Positions 1 to 9,103 are shown, counted from the first letter of the stretch. The stretch: DNA of 64,000 bases from Nitrospirota bacterium (GCA_030645475.1 JAUSMA010000007.1:1-64000); one strand, 5' to 3'. Translations and numbers: made by a program. Notes: generated by a model from the letters alone, not told the origin.

Positions 1-177
1 CCGACCCTGGCTTTCGCTCGCCTTCGCCACTTCGTCGTAGCTGATGAACTTGGCCATACCCTTATCCGCGCTCACCTTGGTCAAGGCCGCGGTCAACGTC
101 GTCTTGCCGTGGTCCACATGTCCGATCGTCCCGATATTCACGTGCGGCTTCCGCCGCTCATATTTCGCCTTCGCCAT
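1..177 (-). CDS. tuf: Elongation factor Tu (5' part, runs off the window)
   Basis: The first 59 codons read as a typical EF-Tu N-terminus: [20 protein letters not shown], then the P-loop GHVDHGKTT that binds GTP. EF-Tu delivers aminoacyl-tRNA to the ribosome in the cytoplasm. The gene is the last member visible of a tRNA-Tyr, tRNA-Gly, tRNA-Thr, tuf transcription unit, a linkage known from many bacteria. The C-terminal 330 or so residues lie outside the window. Identification is secure from the P-loop and flanking residues. Confidence 0.97.
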   Translation of the reverse strand, partial: MAKAKYERRKPHVNIGTIGHVDHGKTTLTAALTKVSADKGMAKFISYDEVAKASESQGR

Positions 178-265
178 GCCTAAACTCCCTTTCTAAAAAT
201 CTCCCAAAGCACTATTCCCGTCGCGCTAACTGAATAATGAGCGCGCTGATCGAGCAAGCCCTACT

Positions 266-341
266 TGGAGCCCACGACGCGGATCGAACGCGTGACCTCG
301 TCCTTACCAAGGACGTGCTCTACCAACTGAGCTACGTGGGC
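266..341 (-). tRNA. tRNA-Thr (GGT)
   Basis: A full cloverleaf is present on the minus strand. The 7-bp acceptor stem is GCCCACG/CGTGGGC, the D-arm contains AGCTCAGTTGGTAGAGC, the anticodon loop is TTGGTAA (anticodon GGT) and the T-arm contains GTTCGATCC. The discriminator is T, and CCA is encoded at 266-268. It lies about 90 bp upstream of tuf in the tRNA-tuf unit. Confidence 0.97.
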
Positions 342-404
342 CATCACTTCACGCCTTTTCCCGTCGCGCCCATCGTATTCGCTCCGGGTCGAGCAAGCTC
401 GGTT

Positions 405-479
405 TGGAGCGGGCGATGGGATTTGAACCCACGACAGCCAGCTTGGAAGGCTGGAACTCTACCACTGAGCTACGCCCGC
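405..479 (-). tRNA. tRNA-Gly (TCC)
   Basis: Minus-strand cloverleaf with acceptor stem GCGGGCG/CGCCCGC, D-arm AGCTCAGTGGTAGAG, anticodon loop CTTCCAA (anticodon TCC) and T-arm GGGTTCAAATCCC. Discriminator T is followed by an encoded CCA (405-407). It is the middle tRNA of the Tyr-Gly-Thr-tuf unit. Confidence 0.97.
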
Positions 480-571
480 CCGTCTTCTCCCCACACCCTC
501 AAACCTCCGCCGCACACTTCACAACCGTCCTCAATCAAGCCCCAAACCCCTACGGCCCACAAGCCAGATGA

Positions 572-656
572 TGGTGGGCAGGCAAGGATTCGAACCTTGG
601 AAGCCGATGGCAACAGATTTACAGTCTGCCCCCTTTGGCCACTTGGGTACCTGCCC
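572..656 (-). tRNA. tRNA-Tyr (GTA)
   Basis: Class II tRNA with a long variable arm on the minus strand. The acceptor stem is GGGCAGG/CCTGCCC, the anticodon loop is CTGTAAA (anticodon GTA) and the T-arm contains GGTTCGAATCC. CCA is encoded at 572-574. It is the first tRNA after the promoter of the tuf unit. Confidence 0.97.
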
Positions 657-698
657 AATACGCCCCACACGGCAAATCCACAGACATAATTGCCAGCT

Positions 699-729
699 TC
701 TTTTTCATCGCACGATGAAGAAAGAAGAG
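699..729 (-). other. Inverted repeat in the tRNA/tuf leader
   Basis: An imperfect inverted repeat: an arm ending TTTTTCATCG faces an arm beginning CGATGAAGAAAG. It lies between the promoter at 819-847 and tRNA-Tyr. It could form a leader-RNA hairpin that helps 5' processing of the tRNA precursor. That function is inference only. Confidence 0.4.
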
Positions 730-755
730 TAAGCTGGTCCACGCACATCTCCCCC

Positions 756-775
756 TGTCCTTATAAATAAGGACA
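756..775. promoter_or_regulatory. 20-bp near-perfect dyad in the tuf-unit leader
   Basis: Two 9-bp arms, TGTCCTTAT and ATAAGGACA, are exact inverted complements separated by two bases. The dyad lies about 40-55 bp downstream of the predicted transcription start of the tRNA-tuf unit. It could be an operator or a leader hairpin. No protein can be named from the sequence. Confidence 0.4.
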
Positions 776-818
776 ATTGCGGCGAGATGCGGACACAGCC
801 TTGTTCAGGAAACGCTCG

Positions 819-847
819 ATTCTATTGATGAGGTATGGCGAAGTCAA
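819..847 (-). promoter_or_regulatory. Strong sigma-70 promoter of the tRNA-Tyr/Gly/Thr-tuf unit
   Basis: On the minus strand, TTGACT (842-847) and TAGAAT (819-824) are separated by exactly 17 bp. Transcription would start near 812 and run left through the three tRNAs into tuf. The near-consensus hexamers fit a highly expressed translation operon. Confidence 0.75.
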
Positions 848-970
848 GACCCAAAATCAGAATTGTCTTGTTTTTCTCAGAGTACCCACGCGCGACTCTG
901 CCAAATGACCATCCATTCACGACTTTCGGCACCACCAGCCCCACCTCTCCCCTACATTCCTGAAGACACT

Positions 971-1882
971 TCATGGCATGACGGAGCGCGAGCGCTTGCC
1001 CTCACATTGCCCCTGTCGCTCGCCCCGCTCTTCCGATCCAGCCAATACACCACTCGCGCGAGTGAGGAGACCGGGGGAGGCCCCCATCACATCCCTCATC
1101 AGCACCACCGCTTCCTCTGATGACAAGCGCGAGGCAGCCGCCAAGTATCGCTTTTGGGTTACAACCCTCTCAGCAGGGTCTTCAGGCTCGTAATACCCAC
1201 GAAGGGCCCCTTCACGATCGGCAGCCCTGAGACGACGCACCCATTCGTCCTGGCTACTCCCGGACTTTTGGATCGACTGCCCTGCGTCCTTCGTCAGCTC
1301 CAACTGATTCCACACCATCCACCCGACAAACACCGCCCAGGTTTCGTTGAGAGCTTCCCACGATTCACGTTCGGTCAAAAATCGCTCCTCCGTTTCGCCC
1401 CTCCTCTGCACCACCGGCGTGATCAGGACCGCTCCATAGCGACAGCCCTGCTGCATTTTTGCGAACCTAAGAACCGGGTCCGGCAACGCCTCAGCCGCCG
1501 CCGTGGCCAGATAATCGACATAGGCGTGAAACAGTTCGTGGTAAAGCGTCTCGATTTCGGTATGCGTAAGCCGTCCAAGCGGACGCAACGTGGCGCCGGC
1601 ACCATTAAAGGACAACGCACGGTTGAGCACCATCCGATGCTCGCCGAGATGATACTCGGCGGCATAGGTGCGCAAATCGTCGAACTCAAACTGGATGAAG
1701 CTCGGCGGGATCGCCTTGAGGAACTTCGTCGGAAGACCCAGCGTCTGCGCCTCACTGAGCAGCTGACTCCACATCCGGTCCGTCAACGATGGACGCTCCT
1801 CCGACAACCCCGCATTCGGCAGGGAGAGGAGTCCGCCTAACAGGAGGCCTATCAGGGCCACTCTATGCAACATAGGCACCAT
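971..1882 (-). CDS. Secreted protein with HExxH zinc-protease motif
   Basis: The 303-residue protein begins with a hydrophobic signal peptide (about residues 5-27, ending near PNAGLSEE). A zinc-binding HELFH motif follows at residues 115-119, in YHELFHAYVDYL. A later Glu-rich helix (ESWEALNETWAVFVGW) could supply the third ligand, as in gluzincin peptidases. It is therefore probably exported and peptidase-like, but no characterised family was recognised. Two ATG codons (1882 and 1873) could start it. It lies between the tuf unit and the helicase gene on the same strand. Confidence 0.72.
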   Translation of the reverse strand: MVPMLHRVALIGLLLGGLLSLPNAGLSEERPSLTDRMWSQLLSEAQTLGLPTKFLKAIPPSFIQFEFDDLRTYAAEYHLGEHRMVLNRALSFNGAGATLRPLGRLTHTEIETLYHELFHAYVDYLATAAAEALPDPVLRFAKMQQGCRYGAVLITPVVQRRGETEERFLTERESWEALNETWAVFVGWMVWNQLELTKDAGQSIQKSGSSQDEWVRRLRAADREGALRGYYEPEDPAERVVTQKRYLAAASRLSSEEAVVLMRDVMGASPGLLTRASGVLAGSEERGERQGQCEGKRSRSVMP

Positions 1883-1930
1883 CGATATTGATCCACTCGG
1901 GGATGGGAGGGCTATCGCTGGAAGTATCGG

Positions 1931-3958
1931 TCACATCTCATGGTCATCGCGGGCATACCAATCAGGCCGCCCACCTTCCTCCATGAGGGTCAGCTGATTC
2001 AGCAACGCAGGCGATACAGGATCCAGGAAACGAGAGGGGTTCGAGAGCACCATGCCGCTTCCCCGATCGAACACATTGATCGGATAGGTGAGGTACAGAT
2101 ACCGCTTGGCTCTCGTCACGGCAACATAGAACAGCCGCCGCTCCTCCTCCAGCTCCTCATCTTCACCGAACGCATAGACCGATGGAAACCGTCCATCCAC
2201 AACCCACATGACGAATACACATTGCCACTCAAGCCCCTTAGCCGAATGGATGGTGGACAGCACGAGCCTCTCGTCATCGCGATCAGGGGCCTCGTTGCCG
2301 GCGGCGCTCCCATCCGGGGGCTCCAGCGCCAGATCGGACAAGAAAGCTTCGAGCTCTTGATACCGCTCCGCGATCGTCTGCAAATGGTCCAGATCCCGCG
2401 CACGCTTGGGATAGTCGTCGTACTGCTCCTTGAAAATCGGCAAGTAATACTCATAGATCTGGCTAACCAAATGCGCGGGCCGTAGCGCTTCGTCTCCCGC
2501 AAGGCTTTCGAGAGTCAGCGCCAAATCCTTCAGCCCCTTCCCCGTTCGCCCCGGCATCATAGAAAGGGCGCGATAGGGATTATCGGACTTCACCAACGCC
2601 GCCATGACATCCTGGGCCTTCTTCGGCCCGACCCCTTCGATGAGCATGAGTACGCGATGCCAGCTGACAAGATCTAGAGGGTTCGCCACCACTCGCAAAT
2701 GGGCCAGCAGATCCTTGACATGTGCGGTCTCGATAAATTTGACCCCGCCACGCTTGATAAATGGCAGTCCGTGACGCGACAGCTCAATTTCCAGATCGAA
2801 GGAATGGAAGCTCGACCGAAACAGCACCGCCATTTCGCTGAGCGGGACCCCTTCCTCTCGCAGCTCCAAAATTTTCTGCGCGATGAAACGCGATTGAGCA
2901 TTCTCCCCTGCCGCTTCCACCAATGTCGGCAATGGCCCGTCCAACTTCCGCGTAAAGAGCCGCTTGGTATATTTCTCGGTTGCCACATCGATCACGGCAT
3001 TCGCGAGATTCAGGATCGGCTGGGTGCTGCGGTAGTTCTCTTCGAGCTTATAGATCGTGGTGCCGGGAAAGAGCGACGGAAACTCCATGATGTTTTTGAA
3101 CGTCGCACCACGAAACGCGTAGATTGATTGCGAGTCGTCGCCGACAACCATAACGTTCCGATGAGTGGACGCAAGGTGCCTAATGACATCCGCCTGCAAG
3201 CGATTGGTGTCCTGATACTCATCCACCAGAATGTATCGATACAGCGATGAAATCGTCCGCCTGACCACTTCATCTTCCATCAAAAGCCGCCGCAGCAGCA
3301 CCAGTAAATCGTCATAATCGACCAGCTGGCGCTGGCGCTTCGACGCCTGATAGCCCTGCCGTAACTGACCCAGCGCCTCCAGATGGTCCGCGAAATGATT
3401 GAACTCTTCGACGACAATCTCGTCGAGCGGGCGCAGGGTATTCTCGGATTTACTGAACATCTCCGCGATCGTACCCTTGCGGGGAAACCGCTTGTCTTTT
3501 TCGTTCAAGCCGAGTTGCACACGAACCAGGGCGATCAAGTCTTCGGCATCACCACGATCAAGAATCGTAAAGCCCGGCTCCAGTCCGATGGATCGACCAT
3601 AACGCCGGAGTAACATATTGGCTACGGAATGGAACGTGCCGCCACGCACTCGCTCGCTGCGCACGCCGATCAGCTCGCCCGCCCGCTCGAGCATCTCCTG
3701 CGACGATTTTCGCGTAAAGGTGAGCAACAGAATGTGAGACGGATCGACCCCCGAGTCGATCAAATAGGCCACGCGATAGACCAGCGTTCGCGTCTTGCCG
3801 CTGCCGGCGCCGGCAATGACCAAGGCCGGCCCTTCGCCTGCAGTCACCGCCGCAAGCTGCTGGGCATTCAACGCCGAGGCATAGTTAAGCGAGAGCACGG
3901 AGGCCGGCCCTTGGTCCGGCGACCGCTTCAACACATACGGGGTACTGTCTCGGTTCAT
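1931..3958 (-). CDS. UvrD/PcrA-type ATP-dependent DNA helicase
   Basis: A superfamily 1A helicase of 675 aa, acting in DNA repair or replication restart. It has a Q-motif region (LNAQQLAAV), Walker A AGAGSGKT at residues 49-56, the Walker B/motif II block DEYQDTN, motif III GDDSQSIYAFRGA and motif V STIHSAKGLEW. The reading frame stays open upstream to 4084. However, a strong promoter at 3984-4012 lies inside that extension and would start transcription near 3977, so the ATG at 3958 is the likely start. The C-terminus is short compared with UvrD and lacks an obvious long RNA-polymerase-binding tail. Confidence 0.93.
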   Translation of the reverse strand: MNRDSTPYVLKRSPDQGPASVLSLNYASALNAQQLAAVTAGEGPALVIAGAGSGKTRTLVYRVAYLIDSGVDPSHILLLTFTRKSSQEMLERAGELIGVRSERVRGGTFHSVANMLLRRYGRSIGLEPGFTILDRGDAEDLIALVRVQLGLNEKDKRFPRKGTIAEMFSKSENTLRPLDEIVVEEFNHFADHLEALGQLRQGYQASKRQRQLVDYDDLLVLLRRLLMEDEVVRRTISSLYRYILVDEYQDTNRLQADVIRHLASTHRNVMVVGDDSQSIYAFRGATFKNIMEFPSLFPGTTIYKLEENYRSTQPILNLANAVIDVATEKYTKRLFTRKLDGPLPTLVEAAGENAQSRFIAQKILELREEGVPLSEMAVLFRSSFHSFDLEIELSRHGLPFIKRGGVKFIETAHVKDLLAHLRVVANPLDLVSWHRVLMLIEGVGPKKAQDVMAALVKSDNPYRALSMMPGRTGKGLKDLALTLESLAGDEALRPAHLVSQIYEYYLPIFKEQYDDYPKRARDLDHLQTIAERYQELEAFLSDLALEPPDGSAAGNEAPDRDDERLVLSTIHSAKGLEWQCVFVMWVVDGRFPSVYAFGEDEELEEERRLFYVAVTRAKRYLYLTYPINVFDRGSGMVLSNPSRFLDPVSPALLNQLTLMEEGGRPDWYARDDHEM

Positions 3959-3983
3959 GTGGCAGCTCGTGAGGTGGTCGCGC

Positions 3984-4012
3984 TCTATAGCATACTGGGG
4001 TGGCCCTTTCAA
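3984..4012 (-). promoter_or_regulatory. Sigma-70 promoter of the helicase gene
   Basis: Minus strand TTGAAA (4007-4012), a 17-bp spacer, then TATAGA (3984-3989). The predicted start near 3977 gives a leader of about 19 nt to the ATG at 3958. This argues against the longer open frame. Confidence 0.65.
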
Positions 4013-4073
4013 ATCGACCCATCGGTCCCGGCCCATGCCTGACCGATCAAAAGACTCACCAGAGAGACGGCCC

Positions 4074-4103
4074 TTGGAGACCAAGCCATAACCTGTATAT
4101 AAT
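4074..4103 (+). promoter_or_regulatory. Sigma-70 promoter for the 4.1-9.1 kb operon
   Basis: TTGGAG (4074-4079), an 18-bp spacer, then a perfect TATAAT (4098-4103). It is divergent from the helicase promoter. A start near 4110 gives a short leader to the GTG at 4130. Confidence 0.6.
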
Positions 4104-4129
4104 GGCCCCTCTTTTTATGTGAGGTCATT

Positions 4130-4990
4130 GTGGGAACGTCCAAAAATCCTTATAGCGAACAACTCCGCGGAATCGCCGAACTCATACTCGCCGTCGCAGG
4201 CGAATCCGTGACCGTCATGAAACGGAACGCCCCGGAGCGAGCCTTGAAATTGAAACGACACGATGAATGGGGCATCTACCTTGAATTCCTCAAAGTCATG
4301 TTCAACCTCACGGACCGGCTCTCCATTCTCTACTTGCCGATCAAAGACCAGCCCCTGTTTATGGACAGTCTCGAAGACGCGGTGACACTGCAATTGAAAA
4401 GTGTGCTTGAACCGGCATTCGGTACTGGCGCCGACCAAACGGAAATCATGCTCACCGTCGGTGCGGCGGTGGCAGAAAGCCGGCAAATCTATGAACGATA
4501 CCGGTTCCTGGTCACCGAGGACACCCCCGAGAAAAACGAGATGCTGAAAGACTTTGGCGGACGAGTCGCCGATGCGATGGGCATCGCAGGGAACGAGCAC
4601 GTATCCTCGGCGGCGACCCTCTGCGCGAGCGCCGTCATTCCAGCCATCAAAGCAGTCTTAGCCGGAGACGCGCCACCAGCCGCCGCCGTCAATACCGCCA
4701 GTCCAGCGACCGCGACCGCATCCACCCTGCCACCGCCCCCTGCGACACCTGAACCTCAGGGACCAACAGGAACCGAAATCAAATTAGTCAGCGTGATGTC
4801 AACCGTCGAGGGAGAAGAAGTCGAAACTCGCTGGGGACTGCACCCGCGATTCCGCCAAGATCTTCCTCCGGAGGACATGCAACAAGTCACCAGGCTGATG
4901 AATCGAGTAGCAAAAATCCTTGGCGAACGTTACGCCTCCGTGGCATTCTCCGACGAATGGACGTCCTGGCATAAAGCCGGTCACGCCTAA
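4130..4990 (+). CDS. Conserved-looking protein of unknown function (286 aa)
   Basis: I do not recognise a family. The first 190 or so residues are predicted helical and soluble. A low-complexity Ala/Pro/Thr linker follows (about 185-225), then a compact C-terminal segment with EGEEVETRWGLHPRF and a hydrophobic helix. There is no signal peptide. The GTG start has an AGGT ribosome-binding site six bases upstream and a promoter just before it. It is the first gene upstream of the glycogen phosphorylase on the same strand, so a role linked to storage carbohydrate is possible but unproven. Confidence 0.7.
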   Translation: MGTSKNPYSEQLRGIAELILAVAGESVTVMKRNAPERALKLKRHDEWGIYLEFLKVMFNLTDRLSILYLPIKDQPLFMDSLEDAVTLQLKSVLEPAFGTGADQTEIMLTVGAAVAESRQIYERYRFLVTEDTPEKNEMLKDFGGRVADAMGIAGNEHVSSAATLCASAVIPAIKAVLAGDAPPAAAVNTASPATATASTLPPPPATPEPQGPTGTEIKLVSVMSTVEGEEVETRWGLHPRFRQDLPPEDMQQVTRLMNRVAKILGERYASVAFSDEWTSWHKAGHA

Positions 4991-5062
4991 TCGCTCTCGC
5001 CAGTTGAACGCGGCCGTTCCCACACGACGACGCCGGCTCCCCACCAAAAACTTGGAGGTGCA

Positions 5063-7222
5063 GTGGATACTTCGCAAACAGCAACCAGTGTATCGAATGG
5101 CATTCCATCCAGCCTCTCACGTCTCATGGAATTGGCACATAACCTCTGGTGGAGTTGGACCCCGGAGACTCGTCGACTGTTTGAACACATCGATCCAACC
5201 CTCTGGGTACTGACCCACCACAACCCCGTAGAGTTACTGGCAAAGGTCCGGCCAGACCGACTCATGCACCTCACCCAAGATCCCTCGTATATGCGGTTGT
5301 ACTCTGCCGCTCTTAAGATATTTGACGAGTATCTTCAGAATAAACAAAGTTGGTTTAAAACACAGCACGGCGATTTGAAAGCCCCCACCATTGCCTACTT
5401 TTCTGCAGAGTTTGGTCTACATAGATCCATCCCCATTTACAGTGGTGGCCTAGGCATTCTTGCCGGGGACCATTGTAAGGAAGCCAGCGACCTGGGCGTG
5501 CCCCTGGTGGGAATCGGATTCATGTATCCACAAGGATATTTTCGACAACGGATCACGCCGGAAGGATGGCAAGAAGCGGCTTATGCTCCATTTAAACAAG
5601 CAGAGTCCCCGATTCATCCTGCCCTCACTCCATCAGGAGAGCCCTGCAGGATTACGGTCGAGATCGGTAGCCGAGTCGTCACTGCAGCAGTCTGGAAAGT
5701 GCTTGCCGGGCGGGTCCCCCTCTACCTTATTGATACAGACGTCCCCGAGAACAGCCCTGAGAATCGGGCTCTTTCAGCTCGACTGTATGGCGGCGATCAA
5801 GAGATGCGCCTCTGCCAAGAATATCTGTTAGGTATCGGCGGTGTCCGCATGCTTCGTGCCTTGGGCATCGCACCGACGGTCTGGCATGCCAATGAGGGCC
5901 ACTCTGCCTTCCTCACACTCGAACGCATTCGTGAGTTGATCCAGAAAGGATCGACCCACGCAGACGCCTGCGAAGTGGTCCGCCAGAGCACGGTCTTTAC
6001 GACCCATACCCCGGTGCCAGCCGGCCACGACGTGTTCCCCCATCACCTCATGGACCGGTACTTTACCGGCTATTGGGAACAACTGGGTCTCTCGCGGGAA
6101 GACTTCCTTCGATTGGGAGACACACCCGAGTCGCAAGGACAAGGATTCAACATGACGGCACTCGCGATCCGGATGGCCGCGCATGTGAACGGGGTCAGCC
6201 GTGAGCACGGACGGGTCTCGCGTGAGATGTGGCACCATATGTGGCCGGGACTGGCAATCGAACAGGTCCCGATCCGTAGCGTGACGAATGGCATCCACGC
6301 CCCGACCTGGATCGCACCGGAACTCAACCAGCTCTATGGCAAATATCTGGGCCCGGAATGGGCGGACAAATGCGACGACACGGCGATGTGGCAACGGGTC
6401 CTGGATATCCCCGACCAGGAACTCTGGGCCGTGCGCCAAACCAGAAAGCGTAAACTGATGGGCTTCATCCGGGAACGTGCCAGAAGCGGCTGGATGCAGG
6501 GCCACCTCCAAGCCTCGCAAGTATTAACACGAGGCACGTTGCTCGACCCCGAAGCGCTCACCATCGGCTTCGCCAGGCGTTTTGCCACCTACAAGCGGGC
6601 AACCTTATTGTTCCGCGATCTCGAACGGCTGAAACAGTTACTCCATAACCAATGGCGTCCCGTCCAATTGATCTTTGCCGGCAAGGCCCATCCAGCCGAT
6701 GAACCTGGTCGCTATTTCATCCATGAAGTATTGAGTTTTTGCGACGACCATAAATTGGGCGGACACGTGGCGTTCATCGAAAACTATGATATGCACATGG
6801 CAAAATTTCTCGTCCAAGGGGTCGACATTTGGCTCAACACCCCACGCTTTCCCTTGGAAGCGAGCGGAACGAGTGGGCAAAAGGCCGCACTCAACGGCGT
6901 CATCAATCTCAGCGTCCTTGATGGCTGGTGGAAAGAAGGCTACAACGGAGCCAATGGATGGGGCATTGAACCATTACTCGAAAACCAGGATATTCAGGCC
7001 CAAGACGAGCACGATGCCCAACAGCTCTATCGCATGCTGGAGCAAGAAGCCATCCCCCTCTACTATCAACGAGACCTTGACGGGATACCCCGCGGCTGGG
7101 TGCAGCTCATGAAGGAAAACCTTCGGACCAATGCGCCCAGATTCTGCACCAAACGAATGGTCAAGGAATACGTCGACAAGCTCTATGCACCGGCTATGGT
7201 TCGCACACCCTCGACATGGTAA
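5063..7222 (+). CDS. glgP: Alpha-glucan (glycogen) phosphorylase, GT35
   Basis: Releases glucose 1-phosphate from glycogen or maltodextrin, with pyridoxal phosphate as cofactor. At 719 aa it belongs to the shorter bacterial/archaeal phosphorylase type, shorter than E. coli GlgP. Recognisable blocks are an N-terminal NLWWSWTPETRRLF domain, AYFSAEFGLHRSIPIYSGGLGILAGDH, the WHANEGHSAF active-site block and the cofactor-binding GTSGQKAALNG (about residues 601-611, Lys near 606). The GTG start follows a good GGAGG site. It overlaps the next gene by seven bases. MalQ, its usual metabolic partner, lies at 22.7-24.9 kb. Confidence 0.95.
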   Translation: MDTSQTATSVSNGIPSSLSRLMELAHNLWWSWTPETRRLFEHIDPTLWVLTHHNPVELLAKVRPDRLMHLTQDPSYMRLYSAALKIFDEYLQNKQSWFKTQHGDLKAPTIAYFSAEFGLHRSIPIYSGGLGILAGDHCKEASDLGVPLVGIGFMYPQGYFRQRITPEGWQEAAYAPFKQAESPIHPALTPSGEPCRITVEIGSRVVTAAVWKVLAGRVPLYLIDTDVPENSPENRALSARLYGGDQEMRLCQEYLLGIGGVRMLRALGIAPTVWHANEGHSAFLTLERIRELIQKGSTHADACEVVRQSTVFTTHTPVPAGHDVFPHHLMDRYFTGYWEQLGLSREDFLRLGDTPESQGQGFNMTALAIRMAAHVNGVSREHGRVSREMWHHMWPGLAIEQVPIRSVTNGIHAPTWIAPELNQLYGKYLGPEWADKCDDTAMWQRVLDIPDQELWAVRQTRKRKLMGFIRERARSGWMQGHLQASQVLTRGTLLDPEALTIGFARRFATYKRATLLFRDLERLKQLLHNQWRPVQLIFAGKAHPADEPGRYFIHEVLSFCDDHKLGGHVAFIENYDMHMAKFLVQGVDIWLNTPRFPLEASGTSGQKAALNGVINLSVLDGWWKEGYNGANGWGIEPLLENQDIQAQDEHDAQQLYRMLEQEAIPLYYQRDLDGIPRGWVQLMKENLRTNAPRFCTKRMVKEYVDKLYAPAMVRTPSTW

Positions 7223-8628
7223 ACGACCTTCAACCTAGCCCTATGCCAGAGCGTCACACCGCAGCCATATGGCTGCAGTTACTGCTGCTGCTCTGTCTTG
7301 GGACAAGCGTGCTACGCCTCCCCTTAGCCGAAGCAGGCACAGCAAACTCCCCGATAGGAGCTGCCCTTGAACGCGAGGCCACGAACGCGTTCAACCATGC
7401 AGAGTACGACCAGGTGATGAAACTCTGGCAATCGATCCCGCCAGAAGCCACCCCATCGAAATCGCTCATCCACCTCGTCTTCCACAGTGCCCTCAAGCTT
7501 GGACGGCCGGAAGAGGCCCTCACCCTCTATCACCGGTTTGTCCCACCTGACGCGCCAGACGATCGAACCCTCTTACGGCCATTGGCCCTCAGCTTCGTAA
7601 CCAGCCATGTCCGCGATTCGCAGGAATATGTCAGGATCGCAGCCTACACAGTCCTAGCCGAACTCGGCCTCGCAGAGACACAAGCCGTGCTGGAAGACGG
7701 GCTCCTCGATACATCGGTCCTCGTACGAGCCCGCGCCGCCGAAGCGATCGGGAAGGCCGGTCTCGCAGGAAAGTCAGGCCCCATACAGCGGGCGATGAAC
7801 GATGCCATGCCAGCCGTACGTATTGCCGCCATGAACGTGCTGAGCGAGGCCAAGGTCACGGCCATCATGCCCCAGCTCATCGCGGTCGCCAGGACGGACG
7901 ACGGACCGGAAGCCGTGTTCGCCTATGCCGCACTCTATCGGCTCGGCAAACTGGATATGCTGACCGACATTACCGGCGCGGCAACGCTTCCGGACCCCGA
8001 GGTTCGCATGGCGGCCCTGGGAGTGCTTGGACAACTGAAGCGCCCAGCAAGTCTGTCGGTCCTGAGCCAGGGAGTCTACGATCCCGAGCCATCGGTCCGC
8101 GCATTCGCCGCAGGGGCATTGGGTGACTTTGGACAATCCGGTGGGGTCGCACCCTTAACCCATGCGCTGGGCGATGACAACGCGCGCGTACGCGCCATCG
8201 CCGCCACGAGCCTTGGACGGTTGGGAATACGGGAAAACAGACCGTTGCTGCAAGCCCTCACGCGAGATGCCAACATGCAGGCACGAGCCAGTGCCGCAGA
8301 GGGGCTGCTTCGATTAGGCGACACATCGGCCATCTTACTCGCAGCAGACTTGGCAAGACACCCGGATCCCTCTATACGCGCCGCCGCGGCCCACGCATTA
8401 GCCGCGACGTCCGATAAGCAAGCCGCCGTTATTTTACAGATGCTCCTGCAAGACCAGCAACCGCAGCCGCGCCTCATGGCCGCGAAAGCCCTGGGAAAGA
8501 GCACCGCGCCGGTGATGCCGTTGCTCAAGAAAGGCTTGCAGGACTCAGACGTCGCCATTCGACTGGCAGCCGCCGGCAGTCTCTTGCAACAACTCCGACG
8601 CTCCGCGCCATCCCCCAAAGCCCATTAG
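7216..8628 (+). CDS. Secreted HEAT-repeat protein
   Basis: The 470-aa protein has an N-terminal signal peptide (hydrophobic stretch about residues 18-36) and a TPR-like lead segment. About ten HEAT/PBS-lyase-type repeats then run to the end, with phrases such as VRARAAEAIGKAG and VRAFAAGALGDFG. Such solenoids bind proteins. Its ATG lies within the stop region of glgP, giving translational coupling; a second ATG at 7243 is possible. Export suggests an extracytoplasmic scaffold, so co-transcription with glgP need not mean shared function. Confidence 0.8.
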   Translation: MVNDLQPSPMPERHTAAIWLQLLLLLCLGTSVLRLPLAEAGTANSPIGAALEREATNAFNHAEYDQVMKLWQSIPPEATPSKSLIHLVFHSALKLGRPEEALTLYHRFVPPDAPDDRTLLRPLALSFVTSHVRDSQEYVRIAAYTVLAELGLAETQAVLEDGLLDTSVLVRARAAEAIGKAGLAGKSGPIQRAMNDAMPAVRIAAMNVLSEAKVTAIMPQLIAVARTDDGPEAVFAYAALYRLGKLDMLTDITGAATLPDPEVRMAALGVLGQLKRPASLSVLSQGVYDPEPSVRAFAAGALGDFGQSGGVAPLTHALGDDNARVRAIAATSLGRLGIRENRPLLQALTRDANMQARASAAEGLLRLGDTSAILLAADLARHPDPSIRAAAAHALAATSDKQAAVILQMLLQDQQPQPRLMAAKALGKSTAPVMPLLKKGLQDSDVAIRLAAAGSLLQQLRRSAPSPKAH

Positions 8629-8644
8629 TCGAAAGGATCTCGCC

Positions 8645-9100
8645 ATGTGGAAATTCGTCGGAGCCCTCGTCCTGGCCGCCACATCGTTCGGCCTCGGATT
8701 TTATTTCGGCCAACGCCCGGTCGGCACGTTACAACACACGATCTCAGACCTCCAACGTTCCATCACAGACATGTCGCGAAACATTTACGACACGACGAGA
8801 GGGATCGAGCGGGACCTCCGCAGGCGGCAGGCGCTACTCGACAGTAAATCGAGAGTGGTACAGGCGAAAGCAGAACTGTTCGAGAAAAACGTTGGAGAAG
8901 CCGCGAAGCAGTTAAGTGCGGCGGCCGAGACGTTGGAGAATGCGACCAAAGGGGCCAAACAGGACGAATCGATGCTCGCCGTGCGAACACTCACCGGCAC
9001 GATTCAAGAAGTCAGGCTGGAATTGTCGATGGGGAAACCGGTATCACTGAAGAAGATCGATGACATTCAACGGGAAGTCGACCGGCAACTGAATAAATAA
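8645..9100 (+). CDS. Membrane-anchored coiled-coil protein
   Basis: The 151-aa protein has one N-terminal transmembrane segment (about residues 3-24, VGALVLAATSFGLGFYFG) followed by heptad-rich helix (LQHTISDLQRSITDMSRNIY onward). The build suggests a small inner-membrane protein with a coiled-coil domain projecting from the membrane. No named family is recognised. It follows the HEAT gene by 16 bp with an AAAGGATC-type ribosome site and ends the plus-strand operon. The next gene is convergent with only three bases between them. Confidence 0.7.
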   Translation: MWKFVGALVLAATSFGLGFYFGQRPVGTLQHTISDLQRSITDMSRNIYDTTRGIERDLRRRQALLDSKSRVVQAKAELFEKNVGEAAKQLSAAAETLENATKGAKQDESMLAVRTLTGTIQEVRLELSMGKPVSLKKIDDIQREVDRQLNK

Positions 9101-9103
9101 CCG

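Noticed and set aside
237..689. 150-codon open frame across the tRNA cluster
   Set aside because: It is formed by three tRNA genes on the other strand; no ribosome site and no protein-like sequence.
1154..1840. 228-codon plus-strand frame
   Set aside because: Antisense to the HExxH protein gene, which has a signal peptide and motif; typical GC-rich shadow.
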